Shown piece after piece: positions 27,218 to 35,632 of a stretch of 64,000 bases of DNA. Numbering within the stretch: the first letter of the stretch is position 1; the number at the start of each line of letters is the position of its first letter. The translations under genes were made by a program, and so were the position numbers. This stretch comes from Bradyrhizobium sp. SRL28. GTDB taxonomy: Bacteria; Pseudomonadota; Alphaproteobacteria; Rhizobiales; Xanthobacteraceae. The notes beneath the pieces are model-generated. The model saw nothing but the letters and a program-made list of their open reading frames with translations, was not told where the DNA came from and searched no databases. Location: NCBI RefSeq assembly GCF_018596315.1, contig NZ_JAHEAG010000002.1, positions 620,001-684,000 on the forward strand. The letters run 5' to 3'.

Positions 27218-28083
27218 CGTGTCGCCCTGCCAAACAGGCCAGCGGGCTTCACCAGCAGCACGGCGAGGAACAGGGCGAAGTTGACGGCGAGCGTGAGGCC
27301 GGGATCGACATAGGAGGCAACCAGCGCCTCGCTGAGACCAAGTGCCAGGCCCGCAACCAGGCAGCCCAGCATGTTGCCGACGCCGCCCATCACGACGACG
27401 ATCAACGCCTTCATGGTGAAGACCACACCCGATGACGCGCTGAAGGTGAGGAACGTGCTGACCAGCACGCCGGCCGCGGCCACCAACGCGCCACCCAATG
27501 CAAACGTGAGTGCGGAAGCTTGCGGCACGTTGATCGCGACAAGCTGGGCGGCAAAGGGATCGACGGCGACGGCGCGCACCGCCGTGCCGGCGCGGGTTCG
27601 TGTCAGCGCCAGATAGAGCGCGAGGCCAAGCAGGATGGTGATGCCGAGCGCGGCGAGGCGGTTGGCCGCCACGGTCTCGCCGACAAACTGCACCGGGAAG
27701 GCGAGGAAGGAATAGCTGTAATAGGCCCCACCGAACAGCGCGAGCATCGAGCCCTGAATGACGAAGGTGAGCCCGAAGGTCGCGAGAATGCTGTCGACCT
27801 CGAGCGCGTCGCGGTTAGGCGCGCGGCGCACCAGCGGCGTCAGCAGCAATTTGTAGATCGCAAAGTTCAACACGAAGGCGAGGGGGACGACCAGCGCCAG
27901 TCCGACAAAGGGACTGATCGCCCAGCCCGTGAACAGCCAGTGCGATGCAAAGGCAGCCGCGATCAGAAACTCGCCGTAGGAGAGGTTCATGATGCGCGCA
28001 ACGCCGTACTGGAGCGTGAGCCCCATGGCGATGAGCGCATACATGCCGCCCAGCATCAGGCCGGTCAGGATAGCGTTCGTCAT
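27214..28083 (-). CDS. livH: Branched-chain-type ABC permease LivH
   Basis: A 289-residue permease. I chose ATG 28083 (MTNAILTGLMLGGMYALIAMG), the usual LivH start; the frame is open further upstream but that stretch is not membrane-like. The family loop TRAGTAVRAVAVDPFAAQLVAIN and the late GGVGNMLGCLVAGLALG are present. It lies 28 bp after the binding-protein gene. Confidence 0.92.
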   Translation of the reverse strand: MTNAILTGLMLGGMYALIAMGLTLQYGVARIMNLSYGEFLIAAAFASHWLFTGWAISPFVGLALVVPLAFVLNFAIYKLLLTPLVRRAPNRDALEVDSILATFGLTFVIQGSMLALFGGAYYSYSFLAFPVQFVGETVAANRLAALGITILLGLALYLALTRTRAGTAVRAVAVDPFAAQLVAINVPQASALTFALGGALVAAAGVLVSTFLTFSASSGVVFTMKALIVVVMGGVGNMLGCLVAGLALGLSEALVASYVDPGLTLAVNFALFLAVLLVKPAGLFGRATR

Positions 28084-28111
28084 GTCGAGACCGGCCGCGT
28101 TGGTGTGAAGT

Positions 28112-29338
28112 TTACGGTGCCACCCACGCCGGCTTCGGTACGATCGCGGTGCGCGCACCCTCGTTCCCCGCCGGCGCGATGCCGTAGAACTCGCCATCCT
28201 GCCACTGGCCAACCCACCAGTAGCGGGTCGGCATGTTGTTCTCGAGCTTGACCTTGCCGATCACGGTATCGAACGAGCCGGTCTGCAGGTCCTTGATAAC
28301 AGCGGCACGGTCGATCTTGCCGACGCGTTCGATCGCCTGCTGCAGCATCTGCAGGCTGGCATAGGTGACCGCGCTGGCCCAGCGATCCGGCTCGGCGCCG
28401 TTGGCGGCGGAGGCCTTGTGGCGGGCGAGATAGTCCTTGATCGCCGGGCTGTCGCCGCTCCAGCCGCCGATGCCCATCACGCCCTCGGTGTTCTTGCCGA
28501 ATTTCTGGCGATAGAGCGGGAAGGCGGTGCCGACGCCGGTATAGAATATTTTCGGATTGAAGCCGGTGATACGCGATTGCTCGGTCAGCGCCAGCGTATC
28601 CGGCGGATAGCTGAAGGCGATGAAGACATCCGGATTGAGCGCCTTTATCTCGTTGACGATCGGGGCGAGATCCTGCGTGCCGATCGGATAGCTCTTGTCG
28701 TAGGCCAGCTTGAACTTCGCATTGGTAAGCGCCGGCCGTGCCGCGCTCGACAGATCGATGCCGAAGCCATCAGCAATGCTGACCATCGCTACCGTGTCGC
28801 CGATCTTCTTTTCGTCGCGCAGCTTGGACAGCAATTCGACCAGCGTCTTGGCGGCATCCGCGCTGGTGCCGAGCATCCAGAAGCTGTTGGGCCAGCGTTT
28901 TGCGAGTTCCGGCGCGCGGTCGGTCACGGCCGTTGCGGCGAGGTGCGGATAGCCTTCGCGATTGAGCGTCGGGCCAACCGCCAGATTGAGGCCGGTGCCC
29001 CATGGCGGCAGGATGAAATCGACCTTGTCCTGATTGATCAGCCGCTCCAGTGCGCGCACGGCCTCTTCGGCGTTGGAGCGGTCGTCGTACTGCACGACCT
29101 CGATCGGGACGCGCTTGTCGCCGAGCTTGATGCCACCGGCGGCATTCACTTCCTTCACCCACAATTCGTAGTTGGGGATCGTGGTGACAGCCGCGCCGCC
29201 GGTGTTCGGGCCGGTGCGCGAAATGGCGTAGCCGATCTTGATCGAGGTTTGGGCTTGCGCGACGGCGGCCAGGCCGAGCGTGGCGGCGCAGGCGGCGGCC
29301 ACGAGCAGTGCCGTACGTCGCGTCAGGAATGTCGTCAT
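28112..29338 (-). CDS. ABC transporter substrate-binding protein, Liv type
   Basis: A 408-residue periplasmic protein. The signal peptide has a hydrophobic core ending in AAVAQA-Q (about residue 29). The type I periplasmic-binding fold begins with IKIGYAISRTGPNTGG and continues with NAAGGIKLGDKRVPIEVVQYDD, typical of LivJ/LivK-like receptors (the second motif quoted in part). It is the first gene of the operon and should be the most strongly expressed. The ligand may be an amino acid, amide or aromatic acid; the downstream aldehyde dehydrogenase favours a catabolic substrate, not leucine. Confidence 0.9.
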   Translation of the reverse strand: MTTFLTRRTALLVAAACAATLGLAAVAQAQTSIKIGYAISRTGPNTGGAAVTTIPNYELWVKEVNAAGGIKLGDKRVPIEVVQYDDRSNAEEAVRALERLINQDKVDFILPPWGTGLNLAVGPTLNREGYPHLAATAVTDRAPELAKRWPNSFWMLGTSADAAKTLVELLSKLRDEKKIGDTVAMVSIADGFGIDLSSAARPALTNAKFKLAYDKSYPIGTQDLAPIVNEIKALNPDVFIAFSYPPDTLALTEQSRITGFNPKIFYTGVGTAFPLYRQKFGKNTEGVMGIGGWSGDSPAIKDYLARHKASAANGAEPDRWASAVTYASLQMLQQAIERVGKIDRAAVIKDLQTGSFDTVIGKVKLENNMPTRYWWVGQWQDGEFYGIAPAGNEGARTAIVPKPAWVAP

Positions 29339-29510
29339 GTTTGTCCTCCCCGGGGTGCATCTCGCGGCGCCATTGAACTGGCGCTCATGATCGTCCTGAC
29401 GTTAGGGGAGGTCGCGGGGCGCTTGGAATTGGACGAAACCGGGGAAAGATTGTACTTTTCTGGCAAATCCGTCGGTTTACTGGCGGCGGATTGTCTCAGG
29501 AGACGGGCGC

Positions 29511-30422
29511 ATGTCGGTATCACCAGGGCTGAACGGACTGCCGGTCGGCATCGCGCTGGCGGTGCGTGCGGAGGCGTTTTCGGCATCGCTGGCGGCGCGG
29601 TCGTGGGTGATCCGTCAGAAATCCGGGCGCCGGGCGCATCTGTTGCTGCTGCAATCGGATCGTGGTCATGCGTCATGGCACGGGACCGGCGTGGCGCTTG
29701 AAGCGCCGGCGCTGCTTTGGCTGCCGGGCAGCATTGATGCAACGGTGAACGTGGGGCCCGGCGCGCACGGGCTCCTGTTGTCGGTAGACGATGATTTCCT
29801 GATCAAGATCGTCGCCGGCAATGCCGAGGCGCTGCATCTGCGCAGGACCACCGAGCGTGTTGCATTGATCGCCGGCGAGGCGCTTCCGCCAACTCTCGAC
29901 ACGATCGCTGAATCATGCCGCGCCATCGTGGCGGAGCTGCGCACGCCGGGCTTTGGCGGCGCGACGCTGATATCCTCGCATTTGCTGCTGCTGTGTTTGC
30001 AGCTCTGGCGGCTCAGCGCCTCGCATGATGAGCGTCACGAGGTGGCGGCGCGTGGCGGCGGTCCGGCACTGGTCGGCAATTTCCTGCAAATGGTCGAGCT
30101 GCATTATCGCGACGGCTGGCCGGTGGCGCGCTATGCGGACGCGCTTGGCGTCACCTCCGACAAGCTGCACGCCCATTGCCAGCGCGAGAAGAGCTGCGGC
30201 CCGCGCGCGATTATCCACGAGCGGCTGGTTCGCGAAGCCTGTATGCGGCTGCAGCAACTCGACCTTCCTGTCGAGCAGATCGGATACGGTCTGGGTTTCC
30301 GCGATCCGGCCTATTTCAATCGCTTCTTCCGCAAGTACCGCGGCGCGTCACCGGGAAACTATCGCCGCCAGATTCGTCTGGAGCATGCGCGCAGCGGCCC
30401 TTCCTACGCGGCGTGGCCATGA
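29511..30422 (+). CDS. AraC-family transcriptional regulator
   Basis: A 303-residue regulator with AGGAGACGG before ATG 29511. The N-terminal half is a cupin-like sensor (GRRAHLLLLQSDRG, LEAPALLWLPG, LLLSVDDDFL). The C-terminal double helix-turn-helix is clear: RYADALGVTSDKLHAHCQRE and PVEQIGYGLGFRDPAYFNRFF followed by RGASPGNYRR. It is divergent from the Liv-type operon with a 172-bp gap, so it most likely activates that operon in response to the imported compound. Confidence 0.88.
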   Translation: MSVSPGLNGLPVGIALAVRAEAFSASLAARSWVIRQKSGRRAHLLLLQSDRGHASWHGTGVALEAPALLWLPGSIDATVNVGPGAHGLLLSVDDDFLIKIVAGNAEALHLRRTTERVALIAGEALPPTLDTIAESCRAIVAELRTPGFGGATLISSHLLLLCLQLWRLSASHDERHEVAARGGGPALVGNFLQMVELHYRDGWPVARYADALGVTSDKLHAHCQREKSCGPRAIIHERLVREACMRLQQLDLPVEQIGYGLGFRDPAYFNRFFRKYRGASPGNYRRQIRLEHARSGPSYAAWP

Positions 30423-30465
30423 CGCGACGGTTTGTAGATTCAGCCGGTGCGGGAAGAAGTCCGCG

Positions 30466-30897
30466 TCAGCGCCAGAAGTAGCGAATGCTGACGTAGACCA
30501 CGGCGAGGCACGCAAAGATCAGCGCCACCGGAAGCCGTGGTTTTGTCGCCGGGCCGGATGCGGCTGGCTTCGGCCGCGGGGGCGGCCGTCGGAACGCGGT
30601 GACGTTGCCGGTATCGGCGGCCGGCTCGCTCGCGCGCGAGGGAATTTCGGGTGGCGTTCCAGACCCGCCCATCTCGGCATAATAGCTCTTGTACATGAGC
30701 TGGATGGTGGCCTCGGAGGCGTCCGCCTCGGTCATCCTTGCCAATAACTGCCGGTAGCCTTCAAGAAAGCTCTGTGCCTCGGCGGGCAGGGCGGAAAACC
30801 CGTTGAGCTTGGCCAGCATTTTCCAGGTTGCAAAATCTGCTCTCGCGCGCGTATCGGCGCGGCGTGCAATCAACATATCGGCAGCTTTTGTCGCCAT
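30466..30897 (-). CDS. Tail-anchored hypothetical protein
   Basis: A 143-residue protein with a soluble helical N-terminal part (residues 1-85), a Pro/Arg-rich linker (PPPRPKPAASGPATKPR) and a single C-terminal TM (LPVALIFACLAVVYVSIRYF). This shape implies a C-terminally anchored inner-membrane protein facing the cytoplasm. It lies upstream-to-downstream on the minus strand after the site-2 protease... that is, it is encoded 44 bp beyond the protease stop codon, on the same strand, and may share its transcript. No family recognised. Confidence 0.6.
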   Translation of the reverse strand: MATKAADMLIARRADTRARADFATWKMLAKLNGFSALPAEAQSFLEGYRQLLARMTEADASEATIQLMYKSYYAEMGGSGTPPEIPSRASEPAADTGNVTAFRRPPPRPKPAASGPATKPRLPVALIFACLAVVYVSIRYFWR

Positions 30898-30941
30898 GGC
30901 CCGGAGTCGGTTCTTCCCTGCGTCCTGTTTCTATCTGAAGT

Positions 30942-31622
30942 TTAAGCGTTGCCGGTGATGAAGAGAAGCGCGCTGATCACATATCCGGTCAGTGTCCGAA
31001 GTATCGACGAAATAACATCAAGATTTAGGCCGAGCTGCGTGCCGACGACGGGAAGCAGGATCAAAAGGCCGAGCAGGATCAGCATCCCGTAGGGTTCCAG
31101 CCGCGACAGCGGGTAAGCCAGCACCCGCGGCAGCAGCCCGACGGCCACCCGGCCACCGTCCAGCGGCGGGATCGGCATCATGTTGAAGATCGCCAGCACG
31201 ATATTGATCAGGAAAGCATTTTTGAGGTTGTCCGCCGTCCATTTGGCGGCGTCTGCCGGCACCAAAGGCAGAGCGTGGAAGGCAAACGCCACGATCGTCG
31301 CCAGGATGATGTTGGTGGCGGGGCCGGCCAGCGCCACCCAGACCATGTCGAGCCGCGGATGGTTAAGGTTCCGGAAATTCACTGGGACCGGCTTGGCGTA
31401 GCCGAACAGGAACGGAGAGTGCGCCAGCAGCAGCACGCCCGGCAGAATCACGGTCCCGAAGGGATCGATATGCTTGAAAGGGTTGAAGCTGACCCGGCCG
31501 AGTTGCCAAGCGGTATTATCACCGAGCTTGTATGCCACAAAGGCGTGCGCGGCCTCGTGAAACGTGATGGCGATGAGGAGTGGGAGCACCCAGACCGAGA
31601 TAGCATACAATGAGATATTCAC
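30942..31622 (-). CDS. Site-2 protease family (M50) membrane metalloprotease
   Basis: A 226-residue protein with about six TM segments. The zinc motif is H22-E-A-A-H26 (ITFHEAAHAFVAY) and the third ligand lies in FNMMPIPPLDGGRV. There is no PDZ or CBS domain, so it belongs to the short, minimal group of intramembrane proteases. Such enzymes cut TM segments of anti-sigma factors or clear signal peptides; the target here is unknown. The LysR gene upstream on the same strand ends 10 bp before its start. Confidence 0.85.
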   Translation of the reverse strand: MNISLYAISVWVLPLLIAITFHEAAHAFVAYKLGDNTAWQLGRVSFNPFKHIDPFGTVILPGVLLLAHSPFLFGYAKPVPVNFRNLNHPRLDMVWVALAGPATNIILATIVAFAFHALPLVPADAAKWTADNLKNAFLINIVLAIFNMMPIPPLDGGRVAVGLLPRVLAYPLSRLEPYGMLILLGLLILLPVVGTQLGLNLDVISSILRTLTGYVISALLFITGNA

Positions 31623-31632
31623 GTGATCCCGC

Positions 31633-32544
31633 TCAGTTGAAGGCGATCGGGATGGCGTCGCGGGTTGCGCGCCTCACCGAGATTTCATCTAGATGGTTGG
31701 AGATGGTGGCGCGCAAGTGATTTGCGAGTAGCGCGCCCGCCTGTGACAGATTCGCGGTGCGATGCAGGCAAATGTCCGCAGCCGGTAGTCGCGGCATGCC
31801 GTCGCGCTCCGACAGCGGGCGCAGCTTCGGTGGAAATGTTCCTGCCTTTACGACAGTCACCGCAAGCCCCTGCGCCGCAACCGACTCGACGGCGGCAAGG
31901 CTTTGGCTGACGAAAGCCAACCGCCACGGTCGCTTGACGGCATCGAGCGCCTCGATCGCCCATTTTCGGAACAGGCAGCCCTGCGGATAAAGCGCAAGCG
32001 GCAGCGGGCTCTGCTGCTCGACAGGGTGAAATGCGCCGGTTGCCCACGCAGCCTGTTCGCGCCGCAGGAATTCACCTTCGCCACTTCCCTCCGGGTGCAT
32101 CGCAATGACGAGGTCATAGGCATTGCCGAGGCGCGAGGGCATGGAAGAGGTGAGTCCTGTCTCCATCTCGATGTGGACCAGCGGATAACAGGCGACGAAG
32201 CTTGCCAGCAAGGGCGGAACGATCAAGGTGCCGTAGTCGTCCATCACGCCCAGACGCACAACACCTTCAATCTTGCGCTCCCGCAGCTTGCCGACGGCCT
32301 CGTCGTTCAGCGTCAGGATGCGCCGCGCGTATCCGAGCAGCCCTTCGCCCGCGGAACTCAGGTCGACATTGGCTTTGGTGCGGTTGAACAGCTCCACGCC
32401 AAGGCGTTCCTCGAGGCGCTTGATCTGCATGCTTACGGCCGACTGGGTCCGGTTAAGCTGGCTAGCGGCGCGGGTAAAGGAGCGGCTGTCGGCCACCGCC
32501 ACGAAAGCTTTCAACAGCTCCGGATCGAGGAGGGGTGCGCTCAT
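31633..32544 (-). CDS. LysR-family transcriptional regulator
   Basis: A 303-residue regulator from ATG 32544. The N-terminal HTH is canonical (LLKAFVAVADSRSFTRAASQLNRTQSAVSMQIKRLEERLG, read in two halves around residue 25). The C-terminal effector domain starts near VVRLGVMDDYGTLIVPPLLA. It is divergent from an EamA exporter with a 90-bp gap, which is the usual place for a LysR target, so it probably controls that exporter. Confidence 0.9.
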   Translation of the reverse strand: MSAPLLDPELLKAFVAVADSRSFTRAASQLNRTQSAVSMQIKRLEERLGVELFNRTKANVDLSSAGEGLLGYARRILTLNDEAVGKLRERKIEGVVRLGVMDDYGTLIVPPLLASFVACYPLVHIEMETGLTSSMPSRLGNAYDLVIAMHPEGSGEGEFLRREQAAWATGAFHPVEQQSPLPLALYPQGCLFRKWAIEALDAVKRPWRLAFVSQSLAAVESVAAQGLAVTVVKAGTFPPKLRPLSERDGMPRLPAADICLHRTANLSQAGALLANHLRATISNHLDEISVRRATRDAIPIAFN

Positions 32545-32634
32545 AACCAAACGTTATTTTGCCTATCATGAAAATTCTATTTCTTGATTAGTAGTCCTTC
32601 CCTACCTTGTCTGCAAGTCGGAAGGGGAAAATGC

Positions 32635-33522
32635 ATGAACGAGGCGTGGGGCGTGCTTGCGGCGGTCCTGTCGAGCGGTCTGGGTGGAACGTCGGTTGCG
32701 GCAACCCGCTATCTGGTGAATGCGATTGATCCGTTGGCGATCGGTTCGTTTCGGTTCGGCATCGGGTTTCTGCTGCTGTTGCCGGCGGCGCTTCTGCAAG
32801 GCGGCCGGTGGCCGCCGCGCCGCGACTGGTCGGGCGTCGCCGGACTGGGCGTACTGTACTTCGCCCTGTTCCCGATCCTGTTCAATGCGTCTCTGATTTT
32901 CACGACGGCGGCGCGGGGGGCGCTCGCGTTGTCGACGCTTCCGCTGCTGACGATGGTCGTGGGGGCGCTGCTCGGCAGCGAGGCCCTTACGGCGCGCAAA
33001 TCGATCGGTGTCGTGACCGCAACGCTGGGAGTTGCTCTGGCTCTACTGTCGGGCCTTGCTTCCGCGCCGCCAGGAGCCTGGCGCGGTGACCTCCTGATGA
33101 TCGCGGCAGCCCTGTGCATGGCGCTCTACAGCATCTGGTCCAAGCCATTCATTGCCCGCTCCGGGCCAATTCTTTTCACGACAGTGTCCATGGGAGTCGG
33201 GGCTTTATGCCTCGTCCTGATTTCGCACTGGCGCGGCAGCTTTACGCCCGTTGCGGCTTTCGAGGTCCCGCATTGGCTGGCGGCCCTCTATCTCGGTGCC
33301 TTCGGCAGCGCGCTGACGTTTTATCTGTGGGCATTCGCGCTGGAGCGCACAACGCCGACCCGCGTCGCGATCTCGGTCACCGTCAATCCGATTACCGCGT
33401 CGCTCGTTGGCGCGGCACTGCTGGACGAACCGCTCCGCTGGAATCTCGTTGGCGGTATCGTGACGGTCTTCGCCGGCATCTGGATCGCGACCACCGCAGG
33501 CCGGCGGCCTGCGCCGGCGTAG
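32635..33522 (+). CDS. EamA/DMT-family transporter
   Basis: A 295-residue inner-membrane protein with ten predicted TM segments in two EamA repeats (about 5-135 and 150-285). ATG 32635 follows GGAAGGGGAAA. The repeats show the typical SFRFGIGFLLLLPAALL and LGAFGSALTFYLWAFALE plus PITASLVGAALLDEP. Members export amino acids, nucleosides or other metabolites; the substrate cannot be read. Its TAG stop is supplied by the palindromic repeat that begins at 33519. Confidence 0.88.
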   Translation: MNEAWGVLAAVLSSGLGGTSVAATRYLVNAIDPLAIGSFRFGIGFLLLLPAALLQGGRWPPRRDWSGVAGLGVLYFALFPILFNASLIFTTAARGALALSTLPLLTMVVGALLGSEALTARKSIGVVTATLGVALALLSGLASAPPGAWRGDLLMIAAALCMALYSIWSKPFIARSGPILFTTVSMGVGALCLVLISHWRGSFTPVAAFEVPHWLAALYLGAFGSALTFYLWAFALERTTPTRVAISVTVNPITASLVGAALLDEPLRWNLVGGIVTVFAGIWIATTAGRRPAPA

Positions 33523-33607
33523 CCCGGATGGAGCGAAGCGCAATCCGGGATCGATCCATCCGCGGATAAAACAATCCCGGATTACGCTGGCGCTCCATCC
33601 GGGCTAC
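33519..33607. repeat. Dispersed palindromic repeat
   Basis: GTAGCCCGGATGGAGCG (33519-33535) is the exact reverse complement of CGCTCCATCCGGGCTAC (33591-33607), with inner pairing of CAATCCGGGAT and ATCCCGGATT. It begins inside the last codons of the EamA gene and ends just at the stop of the convergent GFA gene. It could fold into a strong hairpin and end transcription from both sides. Confidence 0.85.
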
Positions 33608-33993
33608 GGAACTGTCTCCTGATATTGCGGTAAACCGTCATCGATCCGCACCCAGGCTATCTTTTCCGAGACCCAGATGTGCTCGGTCGGCGCAAAGGCG
33701 TTGCGGTCGTCGAAGGCGGCCAGTGCTACGCCGACCACGGTGCCGTTGGTCCGCCGGGAAAACAGCCGCGTTCCGCAAACCTTGCAGAACACCCGGTCGA
33801 GCGCTTCTGAGGACGGATAGCGCGCGGTGTCGCCCTCGACCGAAAGCGCCCGTTGGTCGAACAGCGCGCGGGCAAAGAACGGCGAGCCCATTGCCTTCTG
33901 GCAGTTGCGGCAATGGCAGATGCGGACATTGAGCGGCTCACCCTCGGTCTTGAACCGGACCACGCCACAGAAACATCCGCCTTCCCGGATCAT
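33604..33993 (-). CDS. GFA-family (glutathione-dependent formaldehyde-activating-like) protein
   Basis: A 129-residue zinc protein. I chose ATG 33993 (MIREGGCFCGVVRF). The Cys motifs of the family are all present: GGCFCG, ICHCRNCQKAMGSPF and VFCKVCGTRLF. Most GFA-family proteins have no proven formaldehyde activity, so the name is only a family label. It is the last gene of the minus-strand dehydratase/SDR run, 7 bp after the preceding SDR stop. Confidence 0.88.
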   Translation of the reverse strand: MIREGGCFCGVVRFKTEGEPLNVRICHCRNCQKAMGSPFFARALFDQRALSVEGDTARYPSSEALDRVFCKVCGTRLFSRRTNGTVVGVALAAFDDRNAFAPTEHIWVSEKIAWVRIDDGLPQYQETVP

Positions 33994-34000
33994 GCTTACC

Positions 34001-34747
34001 TCAATAGGTTGCCCGGCCGCCGGAAATGTCGAACACCGCACCGGTCGAGAACGCGCAGTCTTCCGACGCCAGCCACGCCACCATCGCCGCGAGTTCTTCC
34101 ACTAGAACAAAACGTCCCTTCGGAATTTTCGACAGCATGAAATCGATGTGCTGCTGCGTCAGCTGGTCGAAGATCGCGGTTTTCGCCGCCGCTGGTGTCA
34201 CCGCATTGACGAGAATGTCGTGCTGGGCGAGTTCCTTGCCGAGCGACTTGGTCAGCGCGATCAGGCCGGCCTTCGAGGCCGAATAATGCGCGGCGTTGGG
34301 GTTGCCTTCCTTGCCGGCGATGGAAGCGATGTTGACGATGCGGCCGTATTTTTGCGCGATCATCGCAGGCACCACCGCCTTGCAGCAGATGAAGGGGCCG
34401 TCGAGATTGATGCGCAGCACCTTGCGCCATTCGTCGAGGTCGGTTTCCCACACCGTCTTGTTGATGCCGGCGATGCCGGCATTGTTGACGAGGATGTCGA
34501 TCTTGCCGAACGCCTTCAGCGTCTCGTCACGTGTCTTCTCTACCGCGGCGAGATCGGAAACGTCGACCTTGAAAGCCGAGACATCAGCGCCGATTTCCTT
34601 GGCGGTCTTTTCCGCAAAGGGCAGGTCGTGATCCCAGATCGCCACCTTCGCACCTGATGCGACGAAGCGCTCGGCGATGGCGCGCCCAAAACCCTGCGCC
34701 CCGCCGGTGACCACGGCGCAACGGCCGTTCAGATCAATCTTGTTCAT
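34001..34747 (-). CDS. SDR-family NAD(P)-dependent dehydrogenase
   Basis: A 248-residue short-chain dehydrogenase. The cofactor motif is TGGAQGFGRAIAERF, the structural motif NNAG is in LVNNAGIAGINK, and the catalytic Ser and YSASK are present. The C-terminus is FDISGGRATY. In this sugar-acid locus it is a candidate for oxidising the imported sugar at C1 or a later hydroxyl; the substrate is inferred from neighbours only. It lies 26 bp after the next SDR. Confidence 0.88.
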   Translation of the reverse strand: MNKIDLNGRCAVVTGGAQGFGRAIAERFVASGAKVAIWDHDLPFAEKTAKEIGADVSAFKVDVSDLAAVEKTRDETLKAFGKIDILVNNAGIAGINKTVWETDLDEWRKVLRINLDGPFICCKAVVPAMIAQKYGRIVNIASIAGKEGNPNAAHYSASKAGLIALTKSLGKELAQHDILVNAVTPAAAKTAIFDQLTQQHIDFMLSKIPKGRFVLVEELAAMVAWLASEDCAFSTGAVFDISGGRATY

Positions 34748-34773
34748 GCTGGAAGCCTTTGATTGCGTGGACG

Positions 34774-35505
34774 TCAGAGCATGTAGCCGCCATCGACGAC
34801 GAGGTCGACGCCAGTGGTGAACGCGGCTTCGTCGCTCGCAAGATAGACCGCCATGGCCGCGATTTCCTCTGCGGTGCCCAGCCGGCCCATCTTCTGGCGG
34901 GCGATGAACATCTCTTTGCCCTGCGGGCCGACGGCCGCGGCGCGGTCGAGCATCGAGGGTGTCTCCACGGTGCCGGGGCAGATACTGTTGCAGCGGATGC
35001 CCTGGGTGATGAAGTCGAGCGCAACCGCGCGCGTGAGCAGCGAAACCGCAGCCTTGGACGCACTGTAGGCATAACGGTTGGCCGGTGGTCTCAACGCCGC
35101 GCAAGACGAGATGTTGACGATGCTACCGCCTCCGCCCGCCAGCATCGCCGGCAGAAACGCCTTGATGGTCCGGTGCATGGATTTGACGTTGAGGTCGAAC
35201 GAGAAGTCCCAGTCCTCTTCCGAACAGTCCAGGATGGTTCCGTGGTGCACGAAACCCGCCGCGTTGAGCAGGATGTCGATCTTTCCAATACGCTTGGCGA
35301 AGGCGTTGACTTCGGCGGTGCTGCGAACGTCGAGCCGTGCGGTCTCGGCGACGCCTTCCTTGCCCAGGGGGGCGATGCCGCTTTCATTGATGTCGGTGGC
35401 GATCACCGTGGCGCCTTCGCGCGCGAATGCTATTGCGCATGCACGCCCGATGCCCGCCGCCGCGGCGGTGACAACAGCACGCTTTCCCTTCAGTCGATCT
35501 GACAT
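34774..35505 (-). CDS. SDR dehydrogenase, BDH2 / 2-keto-3-deoxy-L-fuconate dehydrogenase-like
   Basis: A 243-residue SDR from ATG 35505, with AAAAGGAAAAG upstream. The cofactor loop is TAAAAGIGRACAIAF and the active site YSASKAAV. The stretches AAGFVHHGTILDCSEEDWDF and IRCNSICPGTVETPS strongly recall BDH2/DHRS6-type enzymes; their bacterial relatives include 2-keto-3-deoxy-L-fuconate 4-dehydrogenase. That activity would fit directly downstream of an aldonate dehydratase. The alternative, a hydroxybutyrate or oxoproline reductase, fits the locus less well. Confidence 0.85.
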   Translation of the reverse strand: MSDRLKGKRAVVTAAAAGIGRACAIAFAREGATVIATDINESGIAPLGKEGVAETARLDVRSTAEVNAFAKRIGKIDILLNAAGFVHHGTILDCSEEDWDFSFDLNVKSMHRTIKAFLPAMLAGGGGSIVNISSCAALRPPANRYAYSASKAAVSLLTRAVALDFITQGIRCNSICPGTVETPSMLDRAAAVGPQGKEMFIARQKMGRLGTAEEIAAMAVYLASDEAAFTTGVDLVVDGGYML

Positions 35506-35527
35506 TTTTTCTTTTCCTTTTTTCTTC

Positions 35528-35609
35528 GTCATTGCGAGGAGCGATAGCGACGAAGCAATCCATTGTTCCTATGCGGAGGTATGGATTGCTTCGCTACGCT
35601 CGCAATGAC
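35528..35609. repeat. Dispersed palindromic repeat inside operon
   Basis: GTCATTGCGAG (35528-35538) pairs with CTCGCAATGAC (35599-35609), and CGAAGCAATCCAT (35551-35563) pairs with ATGGATTGCTTCG (35581-35593). It lies in the gap between the dehydratase stop and the SDR start on the same strand, so it could damp or stabilise the downstream half of the transcript. Confidence 0.85.
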
Positions 35610-35632
35610 GGTGGTTGCCTGATGAACGGTGC

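Noticed and set aside
23326..29338. Simple leucine/isoleucine/valine uptake operon
   Set aside because: The trailing aldehyde dehydrogenase and divergent AraC gene do not fit. Liv names are kept for the subunits only as family labels.
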